Of a stretch of DNA of 64,000 bases, positions 34,157 through 42,166 are shown piece by piece. Numbering within the stretch: position 1 is the first letter of the stretch; the number at the start of each line of letters is the position of its first letter. Below the pieces are notes generated by a model. The model did not search any database and had not been told where the DNA came from. It saw only the letters and a list, made by a program, of their open reading frames with translations. The DNA is from Olavius algarvensis associated proteobacterium Delta 3. Its GTDB lineage: Bacteria > Desulfobacterota > Desulfobacteria > Desulfobacterales > CAFBRK01. Location: the NCBI GenBank assembly GCA_903231505.1, contig CAFBRK010000214.1, positions 62,001 through 126,000 on the forward strand. Direction: 5' to 3'. The position numbers and the translations under genes are program-made.

Positions 34157-34202
34157 AAAAAAATCCTGCTGCAACAGGCGTGCGTTTCTGCCGCAGCAGG
34201 AT
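34156..34202 (-). terminator. Rho-independent terminator (minus strand)
   Basis: On the minus strand, stem ATCCTGCTGC / GCAGCAGGAT (34163-34172 with 34193-34202) is followed by a run of seven or eight T (plus-strand A at 34156-34163). It ends the NrdD-tail gene and touches the stop of the converging M55 gene. Confidence 0.8.
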
Positions 34203-34223
34203 GTGTAGACTCGTGGGGAAAGT

Positions 34224-34577
34224 TTAGGATTCGGGCTGGGTATTGAACATCTTCCGATCGTTGAATTCGGCCTGTTTCCCATCATTCCACTGGGTGACCG
34301 GCCGCAGATAGCCGACCACGCGGCTGTAAACTTCACAATTTTGGAAATTGCTGAGCGCCGGCTCTTTTTCGTAGCAGGTGTTGCATTTCAGGAAGAATTT
34401 GTTCGTCTTTGGCTCAAAGACACTGCCTCCGTTCACATGGATGCCGTCGGGTTGCGGTGATGCCGTTATTATGACACTCGACTGGCAGTCATGGCAGACG
34501 CCTTCCCACATCAGGTTTTCCTTGTCCGGATACTCGTCAAAAAGTTCATGCAAGCGTTCTACCGTCATATTGGCCAT
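34224..34577 (-). CDS. Stand-alone NrdD-like glycyl-radical tail protein
   Basis: A 117-residue protein. The last third, CEVYSRVVGYLRPVTQWNDG then KQAEFNDRKMF, matches the C-terminal tail of class III (anaerobic) ribonucleotide reductase NrdD, with Gly89 in the place of the glycyl radical. Upstream are two CxxC pairs (Cys28/31 and Cys65/68) like the zinc site of NrdD. The big NrdD barrel is missing. It could be half of a split reductase, or a spare radical domain as YfiD is for pyruvate formate-lyase. ATG 34577 has AAGGAC upstream; the longer frame from 34631 is unlikely. A second Cys-rich small gene lies upstream on the same strand. Confidence 0.75.
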   Translation of the reverse strand: MANMTVERLHELFDEYPDKENLMWEGVCHDCQSSVIITASPQPDGIHVNGGSVFEPKTNKFFLKCNTCYEKEPALSNFQNCEVYSRVVGYLRPVTQWNDGKQAEFNDRKMFNTQPES

Positions 34578-34657
34578 TGTGATCGTCCTTTCGGTTTGCT
34601 GGTTCGCTCTCGCTATATCTTCCAGCACCACGTGCGGATGTCGAATAGGAAGGGTTG

Positions 34658-34993
34658 CTATCCGGTTCGGCAGATTGTGTGAAGGTCGGCAAGCTCCTCT
34701 TTGATACGACTTGCTTCGCTTTGCCCCAATTGGCGCTGGTTGATGGCTTTCTCGAGATTATGGAGGTCCTTGAACAGTCCGGGTTGACGATATTTCTGAA
34801 AATCCTCACACGTGAACCTGTGGCGGCATTTCCGGCATACCTCAACCGCTTTTCTGTGAAGGCTCCGATGCCTGGTGCAAAGAATATATCTTGTGTGATC
34901 GTCGATCAGAGCCTCTTTCCTGCGGGCGAGTAATGTCACGTGTGGAGCGGTTTCCCGGATGTCACGCCGTCGCCAATGAATCAATGGGCGCAT
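34658..34993 (-). CDS. Small cysteine/histidine-rich protein
   Basis: A 111-residue basic protein from ATG 34993. Cys39, Cys53, Cys56 and Cys62 with nearby His (ILCTRHRSLHRK, CRKCRHRFTCEDF) could form a zinc-finger-like site. The C-terminal half is a coiled helix (FKDLHNLEKAINQRQLGQSE, then ASRIKEELADL). It lies 80 bases upstream of the NrdD-tail gene on the same strand and may be co-transcribed. The longer open frame to 35320 covers low-complexity repeats and is not coding. The family is not recognised. Confidence 0.6.
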   Translation of the reverse strand: MRPLIHWRRRDIRETAPHVTLLARRKEALIDDHTRYILCTRHRSLHRKAVEVCRKCRHRFTCEDFQKYRQPGLFKDLHNLEKAINQRQLGQSEASRIKEELADLHTICRTG

Positions 34994-35093
34994 TATAGTT
35001 GAGCATATGTTGTTGGTCAAGGGAAAAAAACCACAATATATTGGGTAGGCTGGATGCTTGTCCGTCCGCCTGAGGCGGATAAACCTTTGGCGG

Positions 35094-35172
35094 GCTGGAT
35101 TCTGGATTCTGGTTACTGGATTCTGGATGCTGGATTCTGGATTCTGGATTCTGGATTCTGGATGCTGGATGC
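35094..35172. repeat. Tandem heptamer repeats (CTGGATT type)
   Basis: About eleven imperfect copies of a 7-base unit, CTGGATT/CTGGATG/CTGGTTA, in a row. Related period-7 units (TGGGTAT, GGATACT) occur at 9270-9297, 38815-38845 and in the 50.6-52.6 kb intergenic parts. Confidence 0.75.
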
Positions 35173-35288
35173 AAGGTATTTGGGGATACGTTGTCGATCT
35201 GAGCTCCGAGATCGTTGACGGAGTGACCCAACGCCAAATCCCCAATACCGAATACCAAATACCTAAACACGGGCCCACGGGCAAACCT

Positions 35289-36455
35289 CTAGAAAGCGAC
35301 AAAGTCCTTTTTGGCCTCAATCACCTTCAGCAAATATCGGCGGGATTCATCCCGTGGCAGATTGTTTCGAAGAGATTGATAGACTTCGTGGGGAGCAAGT
35401 CGATTGATTTTGTCCGGAGCCGTGTTTCGATCGGCATTAAAGGTTCTGAGAACGCTTCCGGGCCCTGCATTGTATGCGGCGATGACGCAATACTCCCTGG
35501 ACACGGGGTCGATGATCTCACCCAGGTACTGGTCATTGAGAAGATGCAGATATGCCGTTCCATACTGAATGTTGTTTTCCGGAACGAAAAGAAATCCCTT
35601 GGAGGGACGTCCGTCCCGCTTGTTGAGAAAGCGGTACACGTCTTCGCCCGCAGTGTAGGGCACGATTTGCATGAGACCGAACGCCTGAGCCGTGCTGACT
35701 GCAAAGGGATTGAAATTGCTTTCGGTCTTCATGACGGCGTAGATCAGGTTGGGGGAAACCTTAAACCGCTGTGCATATTCTCCGACAATCGGTTTATACT
35801 TCCGCGCCCGGATCTGGAGGTTGTCCTTGACCATGGGGAACCTCACATAGTGGACCGTCCGTTCTTCTTTGCCGATACGAATCAGTCGGGTGGCCAGCTT
35901 GTTCTCGATGAGCCAGTCGGCGTAGCGCTCCGCCCGCCATGTCCAGCGGATAGTTTTACCCTCGGCGTCCTTGATCTCTTTATACAGAAAGGGGGTGGCT
36001 CCCAGTTTTACGGGTTTTGCAGAATACAGGTCGACGGAGCGGGGATCGTCCGGAGTCAGAAGGGTGGTGACAATGGCTGTTTTCAGACTGAGTAGCGGGT
36101 TTTCCTTATCCAGTGTTTCGACGGTCACCACTCCGCGGTCGAAGTCCACAGAGGCCCGGGATAAGTAATTCTGGGTATATTTCACGTATTTTTTGGGTCG
36201 AGGTTCTTCTACCTCGTCGTCCCCCCAGGTGCCGCCGATGACCTTTCGGAAGGCAGAAACAAGCTTTTCAAATTCCCGAATATCACGTTCCAGCGCCTTG
36301 GGATTGGTGGCATACTTGACGGCCTTTTCGGCGGCCATCCGTTCTGCCGAGGCGATGTCCCCGGTGGTGGCAATCCGCGCCACCCGCACCACGTCGCCCG
36401 AGGAGCAGGCCACCATGGTTATCAGAAACAGGGGGATGAAGAGGGATTGTTTCAC
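35289..36455 (-). CDS. mltC: Membrane-bound lytic transglycosylase, MltC-like lipoprotein
   Basis: A 388-residue outer-membrane lipoprotein that cuts peptidoglycan glycan strands. With the GTG start at 36455 (GGAG upstream), it has a signal peptide MKQSLFIPLFLITMVAC with the lipidated Cys17. The N-terminal part matches the MltC-specific DUF3393 region. The SLT domain has AVMKTESNFNPFAVSTAQAF, giving catalytic Glu245, then GLMQIVP and AAYNAGPGSVLRTF. An in-frame TTG at 36479 gives eight more residues and is less likely. It lies downstream of the mla operon on the same strand but is separated by 400 bases and a hairpin. Confidence 0.88.
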   Translation of the reverse strand: MKQSLFIPLFLITMVACSSGDVVRVARIATTGDIASAERMAAEKAVKYATNPKALERDIREFEKLVSAFRKVIGGTWGDDEVEEPRPKKYVKYTQNYLSRASVDFDRGVVTVETLDKENPLLSLKTAIVTTLLTPDDPRSVDLYSAKPVKLGATPFLYKEIKDAEGKTIRWTWRAERYADWLIENKLATRLIRIGKEERTVHYVRFPMVKDNLQIRARKYKPIVGEYAQRFKVSPNLIYAVMKTESNFNPFAVSTAQAFGLMQIVPYTAGEDVYRFLNKRDGRPSKGFLFVPENNIQYGTAYLHLLNDQYLGEIIDPVSREYCVIAAYNAGPGSVLRTFNADRNTAPDKINRLAPHEVYQSLRNNLPRDESRRYLLKVIEAKKDFVAF

Positions 36456-36841
36456 TTTTGGATCATCTCCAGAGAACAAACTCTTTTATGAAATTATAAA
36501 ATGTTCTAGCTATCGTCAACCCAGCAAAGGCCGGAGTCTATAACTGAATTGAGAAACTGGATTCCGGCCTTCGAGGCTGTGTCGTAATTGGAAACAGTGC
36601 TTGAAATGTGTCCGTCATCCAGTCACGTCACTAGCCAAAAAGACCTGGATTCCGGGTCAAGCCCGGAATGACAAAATTTCCCATACACCCAGTTTTGATA
36701 ATTACGGCACAGTCTCCTTCGCCGGAATGACGGTCGATGCTGTTTTGGACGTTTTACATGTTGTTCAAACACTTGAACCCCTGGTCGCCTCCGGCGGCGT
36801 CACAGGTTTATGCGCCTCAGGCGTACGGGTAAACCTTGACC
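36456..36841. other. Non-coding region with a hairpin repeat
   Basis: No gene. It contains a hairpin at 36645-36673 built from ATTCCGGG-TCAAG-CCCGGAAT inside a CTGGATTCCGGG...GGAATGACA frame, a repeat type seen in many proteobacterial genomes. Partial copies lie nearby (36552-36570, 36719-36732). Confidence 0.55.
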
Positions 36842-36870
36842 CCACTTCTCCAATTATTTTGGAGAAGTGG
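36842..36870. terminator. Hairpin at the end of the mla operon
   Basis: A 12-bp stem CCACTTCTCCAA / TTGGAGAAGTGG with loop TTATT, 2 bases from the mlaA stop. T residues follow on the plus strand only; on the mla strand it would be a hairpin without a T-run. Confidence 0.5.
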
Positions 36871-36872
36871 TT

Positions 36873-37694
36873 TTATTGTTTAATCTTGGTATTTCGGAAC
36901 TGGATATAGCCGCTGCGCATAGCCACGTATGGGTCGATGGACGCGGCCTTCAGGGCTTCGTAGTCGCCGATCCGGAAGGACAGCTCGTTCCATCGCCGGA
37001 AGATCGTCACGGCGACGGCCTCTTCCCATGAGTCGTATAAATAGGCCAGCGGACTGAAATAGCGATCCAGGACCCAGCCGGTCGTGTCCCGCAAGGTTGT
37101 CGGGCCGATGAACGGCAGCACCATGTAAAAACCGTTCCCGATTCCCCAGACCGCGAAGGTTTGCCCCAGGTCCTCTTCCCGGGGAGCCAATTACGGGAAG
37201 CTGCTGGCCGGGTTTCCGAATCCCAGCAAGCCGGCGGTGGTATTGATCAAAAAGCGCTGCGTTTCGATACCCGCCCCTTTGCCCTTACCCTGAAGCAGAT
37301 TGTTGACGATACGGATTGGGGCAAACGCATTATAGAAAAAATTCTTGATAGGGATCCTCACATTCACCGGAACCACTGTACGATAGCCGATGGTGACGGG
37401 CTTTGCGAACCAGAAGTAAAACCTGTCGTTGAAGACAAAAACGGCCCGGTTGATCGGTTCGAATGGATCCGCGACCTTTACCGCTGCGTCTTCGGCCTCA
37501 TCGTAGAGGGTATCCAGTTCGTCATCGAGAAATCCATCGTCATCGATGGTATCCGGAGCCGGATCTTCAGCCGCCCGGGGTGCTGATTGCGCGGGTCCTT
37601 CAGGGGCTTCCCCATGACAGAATGCCGGTGCTGAAAGCAACACGGTCAACACCGCGAGATGAAGCCGGAAAAGCCAAAGACCGCCGCGTGTCAT
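36873..37694 (-). pseudogene. mlaA: MlaA/VacJ lipoprotein, interrupted by one stop codon
   Basis: The frame encodes a complete 273-residue MlaA: signal peptide, FEPINRAVFVFNDRFYFW, VRIPIKNFFYNAFAPIRIVN, INTTAGLLGFGNPAS and, after the break, EEDLGQTFAVWGIGNGFYMVLP, GPTTLRDTTGW. A TAA at 37191-37193 interrupts it after residue 167 (ASSFP*LAPREED), with the same frame on both sides, so only one codon is affected. MlaA sits in the outer membrane and passes misplaced phospholipid to MlaC. If the stop is real, the last gene of the mla operon is broken, or two fragments are made (TTG directly follows). It is TAA, so selenocysteine is excluded. A sequencing error is the main alternative. Confidence 0.8.
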
Positions 37695-37697
37695 CCG

Positions 37698-38330
37698 TTA
37701 GTTGCCCTCGGTGGTTTCCGCTGTCAGGGTCTCGACTTTTTCTCTCAGCATCTCGATCAGCCGCTCCGGCGGATCTTGTCTCAGCACCCTCTCGAACTCG
37801 TTCCGGTAATTTCCCAGAAGGCTGGTGCCTTCGACGTGAACATTATAGATGCGCCATTTTCCCTGGCGTTTCCACATGCTGTAATCCACCGGGATTTCAA
37901 CGGCTTTTCGGATAATCTTCGTCTTCACCAGCGCTTTCTTTTCGGTCTTCATAACCTCCGAAAGAAAAATGATCCTTTCGTTCTGGAGTTTTCCCTGGAT
38001 CTGGTTAAAATAATTGTTCCCAAGAAATCGGGTAAAGATATCCGTAAATTCACTGCGCTGTTGCGGTGTGAAGCTTTTCCACCGATTCCGTTTCAGTGTT
38101 CCCCGGGCAATGGCTTCGAAATCAAATACGTCACCCACGATCGCCCACAATTTCTCCTTTTGCTCCTCGATATTGGCACGGTTGTTATATCGGGGGTCTG
38201 TCAGGATTTGGAGAACCTGCTCCACAGGTTTTTGAAGTGACTGCATCGGACCCGGGGCTTCGGTGACTGCCTGGGCTGCAGGCACCGTGATGACGAGCAT
38301 CATGCAGATGACCATAGTTTTTCGAAGCAT
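37698..38330 (-). CDS. mlaC: MlaC phospholipid-binding periplasmic protein
   Basis: A 210-residue periplasmic protein that shuttles phospholipid between MlaA in the outer membrane and MlaD in the inner membrane. A signal peptide (MLRKTMVICMMLVITVPAAQ, then A) is followed by the Tol_Tol_Ttg2 domain: DFEAIARGTLKRNRWKSFTP, QQRSEFTDIFTRFLGNNYFNQ and WRIYNVHVEGTSLLGNYRNEF. Length is normal. It starts 11 bases after mlaD and ends 3 bases before mlaA, so these are one operon. Confidence 0.92.
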   Translation of the reverse strand: MLRKTMVICMMLVITVPAAQAVTEAPGPMQSLQKPVEQVLQILTDPRYNNRANIEEQKEKLWAIVGDVFDFEAIARGTLKRNRWKSFTPQQRSEFTDIFTRFLGNNYFNQIQGKLQNERIIFLSEVMKTEKKALVKTKIIRKAVEIPVDYSMWKRQGKWRIYNVHVEGTSLLGNYRNEFERVLRQDPPERLIEMLREKVETLTAETTEGN

Positions 38331-38341
38331 GGATATGCCTC

Positions 38342-38791
38342 CTACTCTACGCCGCCGAATGCGTATTTGCCGATCAGTCCCTGAATATCCACCGCCGACT
38401 CGGTTTCGGTGATTTCATCGCCGTCCGAAAGCAGATCGTCCGAACCGCCGAGGGTCAGCAGAATGAATTTGTCTCCGATGAGACCGGAGGTTTTCACCGA
38501 TGCCATGACGTCGTCGGTCAGTTTGATGTGGTTCTCGATGTTCAGAAGTACCTTGGCATCTTCCCGCTGCAGATCCAACGTAATGTCCTCGACCCGGCCG
38601 ACCGGCACCCCCGCCATTTCCACCGAGGCTCCGATACGCAGGCCGGACACCGACTGAAAGTGGGCGCTCACCGTGTAGTGGTCTCCTCCGATGAGTTGCA
38701 TCCTTCCGAGTTTAATGGTGAGATAACCCACGCAGGCAATACCGATCAGCATAAAGATGCCGACCGCCGTTTCGATGGAGGTTCGATTCAT
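38342..38791 (-). CDS. mlaD: MlaD MCE-domain substrate-binding protein
   Basis: A 149-residue protein with one N-terminal membrane helix (TAVGIFMLIGIACVGYLTIK) and an MCE domain: YTVSAHFQSVSGLRIGASVEMAGVPVGRVE and GLIGDKFILLTLGG. MlaD forms a hexamer on the inner-membrane MlaE/MlaF complex and receives lipid. Length is normal for the short MlaD class. It is separated from mlaF by 217 bases that hold a two-hairpin element and short repeats, an unusual interruption inside an mla operon. Confidence 0.92.
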   Translation of the reverse strand: MNRTSIETAVGIFMLIGIACVGYLTIKLGRMQLIGGDHYTVSAHFQSVSGLRIGASVEMAGVPVGRVEDITLDLQREDAKVLLNIENHIKLTDDVMASVKTSGLIGDKFILLTLGGSDDLLSDGDEITETESAVDIQGLIGKYAFGGVE

Positions 38792-38951
38792 GGTTCCCTC
38801 ACTGCATTCGCCATTGGGTATTGGGTATTGGGTATCCGGTATCTGGTGCTGCCAAAGTATTATAACTCAAAACCTGCAGATTCGAAAACACCTCCGCTCA
38901 GAGCGCCAAACCTTGCCCTTACCCGTCAAATTAAATCCATATTTTTCCAGA

Positions 38952-39012
38952 GCGGCGAGAGCCGCGTTTCATAAACCGGGTGCCCGAATTTTTTTTCGGG
39001 CACCCGGTTTAT
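38952..39012. repeat. Two-hairpin dispersed element, copy d (variant, inside mla operon)
   Basis: Hairpin 1 GCGGC-GAGA-GCCGC (38952-38965), linker GTTTC (38966-38970), hairpin 2 an 18-bp perfect stem (38971-38988 with 38995-39012) around six T. Stems differ wholly from other copies but pair perfectly. The stem outer edge contains the TAA stop of mlaF. Confidence 0.75.
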
Positions 39013-40223
39013 TCGCATACCTGAAATTCGTACAATCCAGCCGCCCGGTATATCGCCGCTGTAACGGCATCCTCGAGGTTGCCTTCCGCTTTCACGTCGG
39101 CAATGCCGGCACTGATTCTGAAACATTTGTCAGAGCCAGGTTCAGCGATTGCCAAATGGACGCCCGTCATCTCTTGAGCCAGTCTGTGGCAGAGACGGCC
39201 GGCCGACTCATTGTCCACACCGTCCATAATCGCAACGACGCGGTTCAATCCATACCGGCAGCAGGTGTCGGTGATGCGGAGCCTTGCCCTGAGCATGTCA
39301 ATGAAATGATTCATCACGTTCTGTCCGCCCACATGCCCTGTCTTCTCATAGAGTTCATCGATGTTGTCGAAGGTGAACACGATCACCGAAAACGGCGTCC
39401 CATGCCGATTCAGCCGGGATCGTTCCTGAAGAAAGTGAACCTCACACGCTTTTCGAGATTCCATTCCGGTGGTTTCCCGATCCGGTGCCATGAGGCCATG
39501 GATGAAGTTTTGCACCACCGGGTCCGAGGAATCCTGAATTTCTGCCGGGGTTCCCTCCGCAAAAATGCTTCCTTCCTCCAGCATGGCCACTCTCTGGGAA
39601 ATATAGAAGATGTCGGGGATTTCATGACTCACCACGACCCCGGTAAAGCCGAATTTTTTCTGATATTCGGATATCATCCCGTGTACCGCGTTTTTCCGGA
39701 TGGGGTCCAGGCCGGTGGTCGGTTCGTCGAACAGGACAATCTCCGGTTCGGTGATCAGCGCCCGTGCCAGGGCGACCCGTTTTTTCATCCCGCCGGAAAG
39801 CTGGGACGGGTATTTCTCATCGATATTCAACAGATCCAATGCCTCCAGCTTATCCAGGACCCTTTTTTCAATCTCCGCTTCCTTGAGACGGCTTTTTTCT
39901 TTCAGGGGAAGGGCCACGTTTTCGTAGACAGTCATGGAATCAAACAGTGCCGATCCCTGGAACATATAACTGAATTTCCGTTCCAGGCGTCTCCGCTCCC
40001 CCCGCTTCATGGCGGCCATGGGTTCGCCATTGAAAAGAATCTGTCCGGAATCCGGCTCCATGAGCCCGATAATATGCTTGAGAAGCACGCTTTTGCCGAC
40101 CCCGCTCTTTCCAATGATGGTGGTGATCTCCCCCTTGAACACACGGAGGCAGACCCCCTTGAGCACATTGTGATCCCCGAAGCGTTTGTTCACATTATCG
40201 AATTGTATCAGGGGCTGATTCAT
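39009..40223 (-). CDS. mlaF: MlaF ABC ATPase fused to a degenerate GGDEF domain
   Basis: A 404-residue protein, about 135 longer than MlaF. Residues 1-250 are the ABC ATPase that powers phospholipid transport: Walker A GKSGVGKS (38-45), signature LSGGMKKR (142-149), Walker B IVLFDEP (162-168), switch His200. Residues 253-404 look like a GGDEF domain: TGMESRKACEVHFLQERSRL, FSVIVFTFDNIDELYEKTGH and RITDTCCRYGLNRVVAIM. The last one aligns with RxxD-x5-GGDEF: the inhibitory-site RxxD (Arg316, Asp319) is kept while GGDEF is replaced by GLNRV, so cyclase activity is unlikely but cyclic-di-GMP binding is possible. Lies 4 bases after mlaE. Confidence 0.88.
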   Translation of the reverse strand: MNQPLIQFDNVNKRFGDHNVLKGVCLRVFKGEITTIIGKSGVGKSVLLKHIIGLMEPDSGQILFNGEPMAAMKRGERRRLERKFSYMFQGSALFDSMTVYENVALPLKEKSRLKEAEIEKRVLDKLEALDLLNIDEKYPSQLSGGMKKRVALARALITEPEIVLFDEPTTGLDPIRKNAVHGMISEYQKKFGFTGVVVSHEIPDIFYISQRVAMLEEGSIFAEGTPAEIQDSSDPVVQNFIHGLMAPDRETTGMESRKACEVHFLQERSRLNRHGTPFSVIVFTFDNIDELYEKTGHVGGQNVMNHFIDMLRARLRITDTCCRYGLNRVVAIMDGVDNESAGRLCHRLAQEMTGVHLAIAEPGSDKCFRISAGIADVKAEGNLEDAVTAAIYRAAGLYEFQVCE

Positions 40224-40227
40224 TTCG

Positions 40228-41031
40228 TTACAGTAAAAATGACGTTACGATGTAATCGACAATCAGGACCAGAACACAGGATATCACCACCGCCGAGGTG
40301 GTCGACAGACTGACGCCCTTGGCACCGAACCCTTCCTTGCGGGTATGGGTATAATACCCCTGGAAACAGCAGATGGTAATGACCACCACACTGAAAACGA
40401 TCGCTTTCGTGAATCCGCCGTTGACATCGGTCATCCGGACACTGGACTCTACCCGTGAAAAATAAATCCCGGAATTGATCCCTAGCAAAATGGATCCGGT
40501 GACATAACCGCCAAAGATCCCGATCACATCGAACAGCGCCGTCAGCAGGGGAAACGAAATCAGACCGGCGGCAAGGCGGGGGCTCACCAGAAATCGAACC
40601 GGATTAATACCCATGGTCTTCAGGGCATCGATTTGTTCGGAAATGCGCATGATCCCGATTTCCGCGGTCATGGCCGATCCCGCCCGGGCGATGATCATGA
40701 TAGCCGTGAGCACCGGGCCCAGTTCACGAATCAGAGACAGCGCCACGGCCGCCCCTAAAAACCCCTCGGATCCGAACTTGGAGAGGGTGTAATATCCCTG
40801 CAGCCCGAGGACCATTCCGGTAAACGCACCGGTCAGACAGATCACCAGCACGGATTTCGCACCGATAAAATAGATTTGATGGATGATTTTTCCGAATTGC
40901 AAGGGGACTGAAACGATATGGAAGAGTCCCCGGACGAAAAACAGCCCGATGCGGCCGATTTCCTGGACCAATGAAATGGTCAGGCGGCCAAGGGCCGCCA
41001 CCGGGTTGAATGACAACAGTGCTTTTTGCAT
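40228..41031 (-). CDS. mlaE: MlaE-family permease
   Basis: A 267-residue inner-membrane permease of the MlaE (DUF140) family, which with MlaF moves phospholipid across the periplasm-facing side of the inner membrane. About five or six hydrophobic segments; family signatures FTGMVLGLQGYYTLSKFGSE, LIRELGPVLTAIMIIARAGSAMTAEIG and EQIDALKTMGINPVRFLVSPRL are complete. The ATG at 41031 (MQKALLSF) is preferred over an in-frame TTG at 41061. First gene of the mla operon on the minus strand; a promoter is not obvious in the 200 bases upstream. Confidence 0.92.
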   Translation of the reverse strand: MQKALLSFNPVAALGRLTISLVQEIGRIGLFFVRGLFHIVSVPLQFGKIIHQIYFIGAKSVLVICLTGAFTGMVLGLQGYYTLSKFGSEGFLGAAVALSLIRELGPVLTAIMIIARAGSAMTAEIGIMRISEQIDALKTMGINPVRFLVSPRLAAGLISFPLLTALFDVIGIFGGYVTGSILLGINSGIYFSRVESSVRMTDVNGGFTKAIVFSVVVITICCFQGYYTHTRKEGFGAKGVSLSTTSAVVISCVLVLIVDYIVTSFLL

Positions 41032-41233
41032 GGCAGGTATTTCAAAACTTAAAAAAATCAATTGAAATCAAGTAACTATAGTGTTTCATCAGAAAAGTGT
41101 CAAGATTTATAGCCATTGGCGGATGAGTCGCGCTGTGGGTGAACAATGGGGCCGAAGGTGGTTTTGACGACGTCCCGGGGGGTTGCTATAAGCGGATCAT
41201 CAACTTCATTTATCAAAGGTATCGGATAATGCC

Positions 41234-41934
41234 ATGGACGCTTCACATTCCCGATATATATCGGCGACCGCAATTCTGGACAGTGATCATCCGGTGATTG
41301 TCGAATACGCCCGATCGGCAACCGGTAGCAGCCGGGGGCCGGTCGAGACAGCCGTCCGGCTTTTTTACGCGGTACGGACGACATCCGCTACGATCCCTAT
41401 GTCCCATTTTATCGACCGGAACACTATCGATCGAGCCATGTACTGAGCGTCGGGCGCGGGTTCTGCATCAGCAAGGCCGGCCTGTTGTGTGCGCTGGCAC
41501 GGGCCTCCGGCATTCCTGCCCGCATCGGGTTTGCCACCGTCCGCAATCACCTGGCGTCGCGACAGCTCATCGAATTTCTGGGCTCGGATCGGTTTGTGTA
41601 TCATGGCTATACGGAACTGCTTCTTGAGGGGCGCTGGGTCAAGGCCACGCCGGCGTTCAACGCCGAGCTCTGTCTCCGCTACGGTGCCGCTCCCCTGGAT
41701 TTCGATGGTCGCCGGGATGCCCTGCTGCAGCCCTACAATTCAGAACTGTCGCCCTTCATGGAATACCTCGAGGACCATGGTACCGATACAGATATCCCGG
41801 TGGATCGCATTGTTGCCGCCTGGGAACATGCCTACGGTCGCCGCCGTGTCCAGGGGTGGATTTCGGATATGGAGCGCAGCGGCGGTTCCGTTAACCGGGA
41901 TCTGATGAAGGAAGAGGTCTATCGACCCAAATAA
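41234..41934 (+). pseudogene. Transglutaminase-like protein, frameshifted
   Basis: Two frames together give one transglutaminase-like cysteine-protease fold protein of about 233 residues. Frame 1 (ATG 41234) reads MDASHSRYISATAILDSDHP to VETAVRLFYAVR; frame 2 continues DDIRYDPYVPFYRPEHYRSS, GRGFCISKAGLLCALARASG (catalytic Cys), IPARIGFATVRNH and YTELLLEGRWVKATPAFN. One base appears lost near 41375-41377 (CGG-ACG where CGG-GAC is expected for the common AVRD). Whether the loss is real or an error cannot be seen. No neighbours explain its role. A short product from 41485 would keep neither the Cys nor the fold. Confidence 0.7.
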
Positions 41935-42166
41935 TCAATCATGAGGGGCTAAAACGCCTTCAATTCTAATGGACTAGCTGAGGATGCCCAAAGCTTCACT
42001 CCATAATAATTTCGAAGCGCGAATATCGAAATCCGAAACAAATTACAAAATACAAAACCAAACTGTGTCAAACAGCTTGTAGTTTATTTTTTTTTCTGTT
42101 TTATGAGTTTATTCCGAGTTTCGAGCTTCGAGCTTCGGATTTCGAATTTTTCTTTGAGGAAAAAGT
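41935..42166. other. Non-coding region with TTCGAGC-type repeats
   Basis: It contains GAGTTTCGAGCTTCGAGCTTCGG-like units (42115-42140) and their complement-like CGAATATCGAAATCCGAAAC (42018-42037). Confidence 0.5.

Noticed and set aside
37191..37193. Selenocysteine reading of the stop in mlaA
   Set aside because: The codon is TAA, and MlaA has no redox Cys at this place.
38757..40313. 518-codon plus-strand frame
   Set aside because: Antisense shadow of mlaF; no motif, no ribosome binding site.
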